From Calothrix anomala FACHB-343 (GTDB lineage: Bacteria > Cyanobacteriota > Cyanobacteriia > Cyanobacteriales > Nostocaceae): a DNA stretch of 64,000 nucleotides. Both the position numbers and the translations under genes were made by a program. Location of the stretch: positions 62,001 to 126,000 of the forward strand of contig NZ_JACJQG010000017.1 in the NCBI RefSeq assembly GCF_014696435.1, read 5' to 3'. Shown in pieces: positions 55,845 through 64,000 of the stretch (positions are counted from its first letter, which is position 1; each line of letters starts with the position of its first letter). The notes beneath the pieces are model-generated. The model had not been told where the DNA came from, ran no database searches, and saw only the letters and a list, made by a program, of their open reading frames with translations.

Positions 55845-56924
55845 CTAATACCCATCTACAGACCAATGGGGAGGATCGTTACTCAACTTATACACCCCAT
55901 AGGTGCTACCAACAGTCCATAAATTACGATTTAGGGCTGCATTGTTTGGGTTACCTACAGTTACCAATCGCCCATTACCATCTCTAATGCTAATTGTGCC
56001 ATTCCAGGTGACATTCCAATCAATTGCCTGTCTTTGAGTATGGCGCGAATTTAAAGAAACCGGATTACCACCAATTCCATAAGCATTTACCATTTCTTGA
56101 GCAGCTTGTACTGAGCCTGCATTGGTGTAATGCTCCCATTCAATATTCACTCCCGCCATACTTGGGACAAATTTAGCTGAAATTTCTTGTCTATTGATTC
56201 GCGCTGCATAATGCATTAAATAAGCACGTTCTTTGGGACGATGGGTAGCAGTAACAATTACTTGACATCCTGCATCAATTAGTGCTTTTTGAAATGCTTC
56301 AACTCTTTGACGAAATGGTGATGCTAAATCAGCAATTAATCGACTGGTGGGGAAGTTATTAACCCAATGTGCGCCACTCAAACGAAATCTTTGATTTTTC
56401 GCAAACCCATTTAAAATATCTAAGGCTGGTGTTAAATCTTGTCCGAGTTTTTGTTTGGTATTATTGCTTAAAGCCTCTTCTATTTCACTACGCCAACGTA
56501 CATCTCTTTTTTTATATGCTTCGGCTAAACCTTTATTACTACTATTACCAAAATCTCCATCTGCTGTTAAAGGTGGATTTAATTGTCCAGTTTTATTAAT
56601 GGATGCTTGTAAATCTTTAACTTCTGCTTCCCCAAAACCAAGGTAACTTAGCAATGTGCTAGCTGAGAGATTAGGAATCTGCAAAATAAAACCCTGATTT
56701 AGGGCTACAGAATAAGTCATATTTCCAACTATACCATCAGCAGTTAAGTTATTTCTTTGCTGATAGCTACGAGTAGCTTGATCGGTTTGTTTACCAAAGT
56801 CCCCATCAACCACATCAATCGGAAATTGAGCATTTTTTAAAAAGCTTTGCCAACCTTGGACAATATCACCTTTTGAGCCAAGTCTGATGACTGGTAATTT
56901 GAGAATACTGACATTAAAAGCCAT
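55845..56924 (-). CDS. Leaderless peptidoglycan-binding D,D-carboxypeptidase/endopeptidase (M15/VanY-like)
   Basis: 359 residues with no signal peptide. Residues about 13-77 are a PG_binding_1 domain (RLGSKGDIVQGWQSFLKNAQ; DGDFGKQTDQATRSYQQRNN). A second, weaker repeat lies at about 88-140. Residues 170-359 look like a metallopeptidase of the M15 type: SRHTQRQAID (His and Asp ligands) and PPHWSVDGY (His ligand) at the C-terminus. Such enzymes cut peptidoglycan cross-links. Missing export signals suggest a lysin-like release or a non-classical route. The next minus-strand gene upstream is also a leaderless wall hydrolase. Confidence 0.78.
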   Translation of the reverse strand: MAFNVSILKLPVIRLGSKGDIVQGWQSFLKNAQFPIDVVDGDFGKQTDQATRSYQQRNNLTADGIVGNMTYSVALNQGFILQIPNLSASTLLSYLGFGEAEVKDLQASINKTGQLNPPLTADGDFGNSSNKGLAEAYKKRDVRWRSEIEEALSNNTKQKLGQDLTPALDILNGFAKNQRFRLSGAHWVNNFPTSRLIADLASPFRQRVEAFQKALIDAGCQVIVTATHRPKERAYLMHYAARINRQEISAKFVPSMAGVNIEWEHYTNAGSVQAAQEMVNAYGIGGNPVSLNSRHTQRQAIDWNVTWNGTISIRDGNGRLVTVGNPNNAALNRNLWTVGSTYGVYKLSNDPPHWSVDGY

Positions 56925-57079
56925 AATTTTCTCCCCATTAAAAATTATAGACTTCTTGCAAAAGCTTGATTTTTAGTCAGAGAGTCAGCATTTTGCTGAA
57001 TTTTATCTGTTACTTCAGGTACTTTTGCAAGCCGTCTATAGATTACTCAATAATGATTGCCTAAATTTTGATGCATTCG

Positions 57080-57131
57080 CCAAATGAAAAATGACTAATG
57101 ACAAATGACTAATGACAAATGACTAATGACA
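57080..57131. repeat. TGACTAA/TGACAAA heptamer array
   Basis: Seven mixed heptamers lie between the two wall hydrolase genes. Confidence 0.9.
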
Positions 57132-57166
57132 GCCCTCATCAATTATCTTGAATCGCACCACCATAT

Positions 57167-58105
57167 TTAAAGTAATTTCTGCCAAGAAGCAGGTCCGATA
57201 ATTCCATCAGCAACTAAGCCATTTTGCTTTTGAAAGTTTTTAACTACCGCTTCTGTTTGCGGCCCGTAAATACCATCAACTTCAACACCTAAACGATATT
57301 GGATGTAGCGAATTACCGGCCCGCCAGCATGATTTGGACGAATAATTCTGCGTGCTAAAATTAAATTGATGGCATCCCAGGTAGCTTTGTTAGCAGTTCC
57401 TGTTTCGGCAATATCAATGATTTTTTGAAATTTGGTAACAGCAGAACTTGTAGCACTTCCTGCTACCCCATCTTCTACTAAAGGTTTACCATTTCTATCG
57501 GTAATTTTTAGTTGGTTCAAGGCTTTTTGTAGACGTAGAACTGTGACATCTACATTCAGTTCTTCATCGGGTACGGGGTTTACAGCTGTAGTTGGTAATT
57601 TACCAGTCAAGCCTTTAACAATTGCATTCGCTAGAGCTTCTGGCTCATAAAGATTCATATCTTTTTGTGAATCGATAAAGCAGCACTCTACAAGAATTGC
57701 AGGCATATTTGTATTTCTCAATACATATAAATGAGAGCCACTTTTAACATTACGATTAAAATAGCCTAATTTGACAATTTCATCTAATACTGGTTTCGCA
57801 ATTCTGCGACTTGTTTCGCTACCTGCAAATACTTCTGTGCCGTTGGCTTGCCCGTTAAAAGCATTAAAATGAATTGAGACGAACACATCAACTTTATTGG
57901 CATTTGCTATATCACATCTTCTAGCAAGTGATTCACCGACTCTGCTAGCTCTCTGTGGTCTACATGGTATGACTTGATGCCCTAAAGCTTGTAACTTAGA
58001 TATAACTCTATTGCCGACATCTAAGGTTAAATTATCTTCAAATCTAATGCCTCTTGCTCCAGTATCAGGGGGGCAATTATGTCCAATATCAATGCCAAAT
58101 TTCAT
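57167..58105 (-). CDS. Leaderless N-acetylmuramoyl-L-alanine amidase with peptidoglycan-binding domains
   Basis: 312 residues. Residues 1-172 form an Amidase_3 zinc domain with ligands His9 (DIGHN), Glu23 (FEDN) and His79 (SIHFNAF), and catalytic Glu140 (LVECCFID). Residues about 185-245 and 252-312 are two PG_binding_1 repeats (LRLQKALNQLKITD; YIQYRLGVEVDGIYGPQTEA; FQKQNGLVADGIIGPASWQK). It cleaves the amide bond between murein glycan and stem peptide. It has no signal peptide, unlike AmiC-type enzymes of heterocyst septa. It is co-directional with the M15-like gene 242 bases away. Confidence 0.88.
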   Translation of the reverse strand: MKFGIDIGHNCPPDTGARGIRFEDNLTLDVGNRVISKLQALGHQVIPCRPQRASRVGESLARRCDIANANKVDVFVSIHFNAFNGQANGTEVFAGSETSRRIAKPVLDEIVKLGYFNRNVKSGSHLYVLRNTNMPAILVECCFIDSQKDMNLYEPEALANAIVKGLTGKLPTTAVNPVPDEELNVDVTVLRLQKALNQLKITDRNGKPLVEDGVAGSATSSAVTKFQKIIDIAETGTANKATWDAINLILARRIIRPNHAGGPVIRYIQYRLGVEVDGIYGPQTEAVVKNFQKQNGLVADGIIGPASWQKLL

Positions 58106-58681
58106 TTTTATCTCCTCCGCTTATTTTCATATTAGTTTAAATTCTTAACACCTTTTGATTACTCTCTTTTATACTTTTACAGAAAGAAAAATAAATTTTC
58201 CATCTTAAAAGCTAACATGACTAGGAAAAATGCATACCATAAATATGCTGAAAGTTACTCTGACAAAAGTCATAAGATAAATAATCATGGCTCAAACTGC
58301 ACAAAATATTTTTTTACTACAAACTACAGAAAATAAATTCCCGGATTTTAACAAAACTTTTGTTCGCTTAACACAACTGGCAAATAAATTGATCGCGTAA
58401 AGAAAATGTAACAAAATACACAAGTATGTTGCTCTATATTTCTTCCCCGTCAACCGTCAACCGTCAACAATCAACCGTCAACAAACCTAGTGAAGGGAGG
58501 TAATACTACTGAGAAAGCCGTGAAGACCGATCCAGCTATTTACCATGCTCTTCTTACAATGATTTTATAAGAATTAATTTGATTTTCTTAGTCACGAACA
58601 CTTGGCGAGAACGGATTCACCGTTGAGTCAGTGTGAGTTATCTTTATAGTCCTGTGTCTTTGGTGGTTTCTCCACAAGCCT
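58106..58681. other. Spacer with clpB promoter region and CGTCAAC heptamers
   Basis: Non-coding. Five CGTCAAC-type heptamers lie at 58448-58485. The 200 bases before clpB should hold its promoter; no CIRCE inverted repeat (TTAGCACTC-N9-GAGTGCTAA) was seen there. Confidence 0.55.
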
Positions 58682-61300
58682 ATGCAACCCACTAATCCAA
58701 ACCAATTTACAGAAAAAGCCTGGGAAGCGATCGCCCATACCCCGGATATTGTGAAACAATATCAGCAACAACAGATTGAAAGCGAACACCTAATGAAGGC
58801 GCTGCTAGAACAAGAAGGGCTAGCAAGCGGGATTTTGACCAAAGCGGGTGTAAATTTGCAAAAAATCCGCGATCGCGCCGAACAATTTATTCAGCGTCAG
58901 CCCAAGGTATCCGGTAGCAGTACTTCTGTTTACTTAGGACGCAGCTTGGATACTTTATTAGACAGGGCGGACGCTTATCGCAAAGAATTTAAGGACGAAT
59001 ATATTTCTATTGAGCATTTATTGCTGGCTTATGCCAAAGACGATCGCTTTGGTAAAGGTATATTGCAAGAATTTGGTTTAGATGAAAGCAAGCTAAAAAA
59101 TATTATTAAACAAATTCGGGGGAGCCAGACAGTGACCGACCAAAATCCAGAAGGTAAATACCAATCCCTGGAAAAATACGGGCGTGACCTCACAGAAGCA
59201 GCACGTAAAGGTCAACTCGATCCGGTGATTGGTCGTGATGATGAAATTCGCCGTACAATTCAAATTCTTTCGCGGCGCACCAAGAATAACCCCGTGTTGA
59301 TTGGCGAACCAGGTGTAGGTAAAACTGCGATCGCGGAAGGACTCGCCCAGCGCATCGTCGCCGGTGATGTTCCCCAATCCCTCAAAGACCGCAAATTAAT
59401 CGCTTTAGATATGGGTGCTTTGATTGCTGGGGCGAAATTCCGAGGAGAATTTGAAGAACGCCTGAAAGCAGTCTTAAAAGAAGTGACCGAATCTGGCGGC
59501 AATATAGTTCTATTTATTGATGAAATTCATACTGTAGTTGGCGCTGGTGCAACTCAAGGCGCAATGGATGCGGGGAATTTATTAAAACCCATGCTAGCTA
59601 GAGGCGAGTTGCGCTGTATTGGAGCGACAACTTTAGATGAATATCGCAAATATATTGAGAAAGACGCCGCTTTAGAAAGACGCTTCCAGCAAGTTTATGT
59701 AGATCAGCCCAGCGTCGAAGATACTATATCTATTTTGCGGGGGTTGAAAGAACGCTATGAAGTACACCACGGGGTAAAGATTTCCGACAGTTCCTTAGTA
59801 GCTGCGGCGACATTATCGAGTCGTTATATTAGCGATCGCTTTTTACCAGATAAAGCCATTGACTTAGTAGACGAAGCTGCTGCTAGGCTGAAAATGGAAA
59901 TTACTTCTAAGCCAGAAGAACTAGACGAAATCGATCGCAAGATTCTGCAACTGGAAATGGAGAAGCTATCTTTACAAAAAGAAAGCGATTTAGCTTCTCG
60001 CGAACGGTTGGAAAGATTAGAGAAAGAACTTGCAGATCTCAAGGAAGAACAAAGAACCCTGAATGCACAATGGCAATCGGAAAAGGATGTCATTACCAAG
60101 ATTCAGGCGGTAAAAGAAGAAATTGACCGCGTTAACCTAGAAATTCAGCAAGCAGAACGGAATTACGACCTCAATCGCGCTGCTGAGTTAAAATACGGTA
60201 AGTTAACCGATTTACACAGAAGATTAGAAGCGGCGGAAAATGAACTAACACAAGCCCAAGGTACGGGTAAATCTCTGCTGCGGGAAGAAGTTACCGAAGC
60301 CGATATTGCGGAAATTATTTCTAAATGGACAGGAATTCCCATCAGTAAATTGGTGGAATCGGAAAAAGAAAAACTGCTGCATTTAGAAGATGAACTGCAC
60401 CACCGGGTAATTGGACAAAATGAAGCCGTTACAGCTGTAGCTGATGCAATTCAGCGATCGCGTGCTGGGTTAGCCGATCCTAATCGTCCCATAGCTAGCT
60501 TTATCTTCCTCGGCCCCACAGGTGTAGGTAAAACCGAGTTAGCCAAAGCTTTAGCCGCGTATATGTTCGACACCGAAGAAGCTTTGGTACGCATTGACAT
60601 GTCGGAATATATGGAGAAACACGCCGTTTCTCGCTTAATTGGTGCGCCTCCCGGATATGTGGGTTACGAAGAAGGCGGACAACTCACCGAAGCTATTCGC
60701 CGTCGTCCATACGCTGTGATTCTCTTTGACGAAATTGAAAAAGCACATCCCGATGTGTTTAACGTCTTCCTGCAAATTCTTGATGATGGTCGCGTCACCG
60801 ATGCCCAAGGTCATACGGTAGACTTCAAAAATGCGATTATTATCATGACCAGTAACATCGGTTCTCAATATATTCTCGATGTCGCCGGGGATGACATGCG
60901 CTATGACGAAATGCGCCATCGGGTATTGGAAGCGATGCGTAATAGCTTCCGTCCAGAATTCCTCAACCGAATTGACGAGTTTATTATCTTCCACAGCTTG
61001 CAAAAACGCGAACTCCGGCAGATTGTCATGCTACAAGCTGATAGATTGCGCCAAAGATTGAGCGATCGCAAAATGTCCCTGCGACTCTCGGATGCGGCTC
61101 TTGACTTTTTAGCCGAAGTCGGTTACGATCCAGTTTTTGGTGCGCGTCCATTAAAACGAGCAATTCAACGGGAATTAGAAACTCAAATAGCTAAAGCTAT
61201 CTTGCGTGGCGAATTCCACGATGGTGACTCTATCTTTGTAGATGTGCAAAATGAACGCCTATCTTTCAGCCGTTTGCCGGTTGAGGTGTTTACTAGCTAA
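58682..61300 (+). CDS. clpB: ATP-dependent disaggregase ClpB
   Basis: Hexameric AAA+ chaperone that pulls proteins out of aggregates with DnaK. The 872 residues have the complete layout. The two-repeat N-domain is at 1-145, NBD1 has Walker [10 protein letters not shown] (about 207) and Walker [10 protein letters not shown], the middle-domain coiled coil lies at about 405-530 ([20 protein letters not shown]), and NBD2 has [14 protein letters not shown] and [15 protein letters not shown]. The C-domain ends in [10 protein letters not shown]. Nostocales usually carry two clpB genes; which one this is cannot be told. A strong terminator follows. Confidence 0.95.
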   Translation: MQPTNPNQFTEKAWEAIAHTPDIVKQYQQQQIESEHLMKALLEQEGLASGILTKAGVNLQKIRDRAEQFIQRQPKVSGSSTSVYLGRSLDTLLDRADAYRKEFKDEYISIEHLLLAYAKDDRFGKGILQEFGLDESKLKNIIKQIRGSQTVTDQNPEGKYQSLEKYGRDLTEAARKGQLDPVIGRDDEIRRTIQILSRRTKNNPVLIGEPGVGKTAIAEGLAQRIVAGDVPQSLKDRKLIALDMGALIAGAKFRGEFEERLKAVLKEVTESGGNIVLFIDEIHTVVGAGATQGAMDAGNLLKPMLARGELRCIGATTLDEYRKYIEKDAALERRFQQVYVDQPSVEDTISILRGLKERYEVHHGVKISDSSLVAAATLSSRYISDRFLPDKAIDLVDEAAARLKMEITSKPEELDEIDRKILQLEMEKLSLQKESDLASRERLERLEKELADLKEEQRTLNAQWQSEKDVITKIQAVKEEIDRVNLEIQQAERNYDLNRAAELKYGKLTDLHRRLEAAENELTQAQGTGKSLLREEVTEADIAEIISKWTGIPISKLVESEKEKLLHLEDELHHRVIGQNEAVTAVADAIQRSRAGLADPNRPIASFIFLGPTGVGKTELAKALAAYMFDTEEALVRIDMSEYMEKHAVSRLIGAPPGYVGYEEGGQLTEAIRRRPYAVILFDEIEKAHPDVFNVFLQILDDGRVTDAQGHTVDFKNAIIIMTSNIGSQYILDVAGDDMRYDEMRHRVLEAMRNSFRPEFLNRIDEFIIFHSLQKRELRQIVMLQADRLRQRLSDRKMSLRLSDAALDFLAEVGYDPVFGARPLKRAIQRELETQIAKAILRGEFHDGDSIFVDVQNERLSFSRLPVEVFTS

Positions 61301-61328
61301 TTTGGTTATCCATAACCGCAGACAAAGT

Positions 61329-61360
61329 AAAGACGCCAAGAATTCTTGGCGTCTTTGTTT
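61329..61360 (+). terminator. clpB terminator
   Basis: A 28-base perfect palindrome (arm core AAAGACGCCAAGAA), 14 bp per arm with no spacer, starts 29 bases after the clpB stop codon and ends in TTTGTTTGTT. It would form a stable hairpin. Confidence 0.7.
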
Positions 61361-61506
61361 GTTATAAATACTGTGGGCAAATTTCAACCGCAAGATAATA
61401 CTTAATCCGCCGTCGCCATACCTACTCAATCAGAAAAATTCTCACTCAAATAACGACAAATAAATATAGAAATTAGGTTTATAAATTACCTATAAACAAT
61501 TATTTT

Positions 61507-62103
61507 ATGCAAAATGTTCCTTATCAATATCGACTGCTAATTTTATTTTCATTGATGGGTTTGGTTATCGCCTATGACTACTGGCGTCATCCAACTAACC
61601 CGAAAAAATTTAAAGAATACTTGTTTTTAATTCTATCCGGTTTAATGGGTGCAGTATTTGGTGTTATTAACGATCAGATTACCTGCACTCTTTCACCTGC
61701 TTACTTTTATTACTTCAAAAATGTCCCCTATGATTCTAGTTTTCGTTGGCAAGTAAGTCAGGTTGGATTTGAAGCAGGCTTTTTCGCGGGTTTTTTTAGC
61801 TACGGCATCTTTTTAATCATTAATCAGAAGCGAAAGTTACCTTTACCTCATCATCAATTAATAAAAATGGCAAAGTATCCTATTGCTTGGGCAATTGTGC
61901 TTGCGCCAATTACAGGATTGATATTTTATTATTTGCAGTTTCCCTTTTTTGTCGAGCAAATTCAGCCAATCGCTGAACCCACAGAAATTCCCAAGTTTAT
62001 TTTGGTTTGGGGAATTCATATTGGACTGTATCTTGGTGCAGTTTTAGGAATTGTGCATGGTGCGGTAAAGATTCGCCGAAGATTGTTAGCCCAAATACCC
62101 TGA
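61507..62103 (+). CDS. Membrane protein of unknown function
   Basis: 198 residues with four to five membrane helices (about 10-26, 35-55, 83-103, 123-145 and 160-180). Segments include LFLILSGLMGAVFGVINDQI, RWQVSQVGFEAGFFAGFFSY and LVWGIHIGLYLGAVLGIVHG. The glycine-rich helices with Asn-Asp in the second helix may be conserved. I recognise no family. A kinase relic begins at its stop codon. Confidence 0.6.
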   Translation: MQNVPYQYRLLILFSLMGLVIAYDYWRHPTNPKKFKEYLFLILSGLMGAVFGVINDQITCTLSPAYFYYFKNVPYDSSFRWQVSQVGFEAGFFAGFFSYGIFLIINQKRKLPLPHHQLIKMAKYPIAWAIVLAPITGLIFYYLQFPFFVEQIQPIAEPTEIPKFILVWGIHIGLYLGAVLGIVHGAVKIRRRLLAQIP

Positions 62104-62239
62104 AGGGGCATCCGTAGAAGGTCAAAATAACGTCATCCACCGCGATATCAAACCGGTAAATTTTTGGTTCCTCTACCATACAGAGTCTGGCGACGCATTT
62201 TTCAAAAAAGTCATAGGTACCCTTGGATATTATAGTTGA
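62102..62239 (+). pseudogene. Relic of a Ser/Thr protein kinase (catalytic loop fragment)
   Basis: A frame from 62102 to the stop at 62237-62239 encodes GQNNVIHRDIKPVNFWFLYH and then VIGTLGYYS. HRDIKPxN is the catalytic loop of eukaryotic-type kinases and GTxGYxS the P+1 end of the activation loop. Only about 22 residues lie between them, the DFG motif is missing, and there is neither an N-lobe nor a C-terminal half. It is therefore a decayed fragment. Cyanobacterial genomes of this type carry many such kinases. Confidence 0.75.
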
Positions 62240-62592
62240 ATCCGCATAAATTCGATGTAACAAATTTCTTGATTCCACAAATAACGCTAAATCGTGGGTT
62301 ATTTGCGAATAATTTGCGATAATTTGGATTTTTGTCATCTAACTTTACAAAATTAGGCAAAATTATCAATATTTATTACGCAAATCAGTAGCCAAAAATA
62401 TCATAAATCACATTTTAATAGTAAATATACTGAATCAAAGAGATGTTAATCAAAATCCAACTCCTCTGTCATCTCCTAATTCAAAAGTTTGAGAACATTC
62501 CTAAATGCTGGTTTATAGCAACCGGAATTAATTTCCGTGCCAATGTATGTTTTATTAGATGTAAAAATGACAATCGCAGGAGCTAAAGTTTT
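62240..62592. other. AT-rich spacer after the kinase relic
   Basis: Non-coding. No further kinase motif could be read in any frame. It contains the promoter of the Nif11-like gene. Confidence 0.45.
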
Positions 62593-62829
62593 ATGTCCCT
62601 AGAACAAGTGAAAGCTTTTTATGACCTTTTAACATCAGAGCCAGCAATTTATGACCAATATGCTAAAAAGTGTTGTAATCAAGGATTTTTTGGCAGTTAC
62701 CATTGGGATAAAACAAAAATTGTCAAATTTGCGGCTACTCATGGCTATAGCTTCAATGAAAATGAACTCGATCAAATCTGGTTTGAAACCGAGTCCAGTA
62801 GTGCAGATAATTCTCTAAATCTGGCTTAA
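62593..62829 (+). CDS. Nif11-like leader-peptide family protein
   Basis: 78 residues with the Nif11 domain at the N-terminus (MSLEQVKAFYDLLTSEPAIY), where members share a helical EQLxAFLEKVxxDPxL-type pattern. A Cys pair (KKCCNQGFFGSYHW) sits in the middle and the C-terminus is polar. AGGAG 11 bases before ATG supports expression. Nif11-like proteins include leaders of RiPP natural products, but no modifying enzyme or peptidase-transporter is in the neighbourhood and no GG cleavage site is seen, so this is an orphan of unknown role. Confidence 0.75.
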   Translation: MSLEQVKAFYDLLTSEPAIYDQYAKKCCNQGFFGSYHWDKTKIVKFAATHGYSFNENELDQIWFETESSSADNSLNLA

Positions 62830-62983
62830 TCTGCCAATTTTGCAGAGATATCTGACTTAGAGATGATTTTATAATCTATAACGCTATAATTTGCTATTAA
62901 TTTGCCACATTAATTGTGATGATTTCAAGTCATCCCAGACAGAAAGAATGATTCATCATCATTAATGTGGCATGGCGATGCAG

Positions 62984-63559
62984 CTAAAATGCAGAATCAG
63001 GCTGCTGTAAAAATTCTATTTCCTCTGGAGTGGAAGGGCGTCCGAGAATGAGATTGCGATGAGGGAAGCGCCCAAAACGCTCAATTATTTCCAGATGTTT
63101 AAAAGCCGACTTAATCGCGATCGCACTTTCTCGATCGTGACTGATTTGCTGAAATAGCTTGATAGAGCGTCGTTGATCCTCCAGATTTTCGCTATGTTCA
63201 AAGGGTAAATAGATAAACCAGCGTTGTACGGGGAGGAATTCGCGATCGTAGCCTTTAGCTACAGCTTGCTGTGCTACTGAAAGCGCTTCCCAATCAGTGC
63301 TAAAGGCTTGAGGCGTGCCGCGAAACATATTTCGCGGAAATTGATCTAGCAGCAGAATCAACGCCAGACAACTTTCGGGAGAATTCACCCAATCGTCTAA
63401 TAATCCTGCTGCGGCCTTTTGGTAAGCTTCGAGAAAGCGACTTGTCAATTCCCAATCGAAATCTGGTGTTGCTTTAAACCAAAAATCTCTGAGTTTACCG
63501 TAACCTGGTTCATCGGGATGACCAAACCAGAATTCCAAAATCGCTTTTACCTGTGACAT
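62984..63559 (-). CDS. DUF924 family protein
   Basis: 191 residues from ATG 63559 (an in-frame TTG at 63580 overlaps the upstream gene and is less likely). Family signatures: ILEFWFGHPDEP, FWFKATPDFDWELTSRF, LILLLDQFPRNMFRGTPQAF and WFIYLPFEHSENLEDQ. The helical repeats resemble TPR folds; function is unknown. AAGGG 12 bases upstream lies in the end of the previous gene, 8 bases away, so both form an operon. Confidence 0.88.
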   Translation of the reverse strand: MSQVKAILEFWFGHPDEPGYGKLRDFWFKATPDFDWELTSRFLEAYQKAAAGLLDDWVNSPESCLALILLLDQFPRNMFRGTPQAFSTDWEALSVAQQAVAKGYDREFLPVQRWFIYLPFEHSENLEDQRRSIKLFQQISHDRESAIAIKSAFKHLEIIERFGRFPHRNLILGRPSTPEEIEFLQQPDSAF

Positions 63560-63567
63560 TACTGTGA

Positions 63568-64000
63568 TTAACCCTTGCAAAGAACTTGTCGCATTTTACG
63601 CATATTTGCGGGTAACTCAAAGTTCATTGCTTGTTGAATCAAAATAGAGGGTATCATCAAATTTGGGGTAGCTCGCACATCATAAGCAAGCAAAGTCCCA
63701 TTACCGCAATCTTGCAGTTCTAAATTGGCTTTAAAGTCCTCAAAAGTCCCTTTTTCCATGCGGAATTGAATTTGCTGTCCCAATACTTCCACAACATTTA
63801 AGTAAATTTCTACTTGAGCTGTGAAAAAGAAAAAAGCTTTTTGCGCTGCTTGATACAGACGCTTCACCTCACCTTTAGACACAACCTCGCTTTTGGTAAT
63901 ATCGGGAAAATAATGTACCCAACGCGGATAGTCTGTCAATTGCTGCCAAACTTGCGATCGCACTAGCGGTACATACATCCAAGCTGTCACTGCACCACCC
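63568..64000 (-). CDS. SRPBCC-family (START/cyclase-like) protein, 5' end outside the window
   Basis: At least 143 residues. The frame is open to the window edge, so the true start probably lies beyond it; GTG 63990 is only the first possible start inside. The coenzyme Q-binding/polyketide cyclase-like pattern is visible: VRSQVWQQLTDYPRWVHYFP, DITKSEVVSKGEVKRLYQA, and a C-terminal helix NFELPANMRKMRQVL. This helix-grip fold binds hydrophobic ligands. It is the first gene of an operon with the DUF924 gene. Confidence 0.8.
   Translation of the reverse strand, partial: GGAVTAWMYVPLVRSQVWQQLTDYPRWVHYFPDITKSEVVSKGEVKRLYQAAQKAFFFFTAQVEIYLNVVEVLGQQIQFRMEKGTFEDFKANLELQDCGNGTLLAYDVRATPNLMIPSILIQQAMNFELPANMRKMRQVLCKG

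Noticed and set aside
58480-58681. CIRCE element at clpB
   Set aside because: The inverted repeat TTAGCACTC-N9-GAGTGCTAA is not present.
61997-62338. 113-codon minus-strand frame
   Set aside because: Antisense to a membrane-protein gene end and the kinase relic; the plus-strand kinase motifs explain the conservation.

Overview
The window is a chromosomal stretch of a filamentous, heterocyst-type cyanobacterium (Nostocales: Nostoc, Anabaena, Calothrix, Tolypothrix and relatives). The sequence shows this through very frequent HIP1 octamers (GCGATCGC), Calvin-cycle phosphoribulokinase next to petH with its phycobilisome-linker (CpcD-like) N-terminus, many heptameric short tandem repeats (STRR) typical of Nostocales, and cyanobacteria-specific families (DUF1825, Nif11-like, WD40/STAND proteins). 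No tRNA, rRNA, CRISPR array or prophage was seen. Species is not resolved.

Layout. 1-12.7 kb: mostly housekeeping genes: prk (cut by the window start), petH, pdxH, an AI-2E-type permease, scpA, a sugar-nucleotide pyrophosphorylase, speA, ndk and a TerC membrane protein. Between scpA and the pyrophosphorylase lies an 850-base non-coding stretch with IS200/IS605-like hairpins followed by an elaborately self-complementary segment. I read that segment as a structured RNA, possibly an IscB/IsrB-type omega-RNA (HEARO) without its nuclease. 13.0-21.2 kb: the accessory region. It holds a ParD/ParE-like toxin-antitoxin pair and then a two-gene cassette, a 1375-residue STAND NTPase with eight almost identical WD40 repeats and a separate P-loop ATPase. 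The cassette is bracketed by two direct copies of a 412-base sequence that is itself built of degenerate ~63-base units. This resembles an NLR-like conflict/defence module and is the most interesting region. MITE-like and palindromic repeats cluster here.

21.5-41.5 kb: acs, a TPR lipoprotein-like protein, a MocA-like nucleotidyltransferase beside a degenerate thioredoxin-fold protein, HHH and TM2/SHOCT proteins, a TPR protein, DUF1825, a class A PBP, the tyrS-pyrF pair, an LD-carboxypeptidase, DUF2141, a peptidoglycan-binding/HEAT membrane protein, a UvrD-like helicase and a TauD-like dioxygenase. 42-64 kb: cobU, an exopolysaccharide-type set (two GT2 glycosyltransferases and a WcaF-like acetyltransferase), rsgA, a two-gene RHH-like/PAS-like regulatory operon with a palindromic operator candidate, an S9 peptidase, two secreted small proteins, a LURP-one-like protein, two leaderless peptidoglycan hydrolases, clpB, a Ser/Thr-kinase relic, a Nif11-like orphan, DUF924 and an SRPBCC protein cut by the window end.

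A theme across the window is that short repeats are not confined to spacers. STRR units supply the start codons of at least four genes, a 9-base repeat sits in frame inside the helicase, a G/C-rich repeat sits in frame inside the STAND ATPase domain, and the stop codon of the LD-carboxypeptidase lies within a repeat array.
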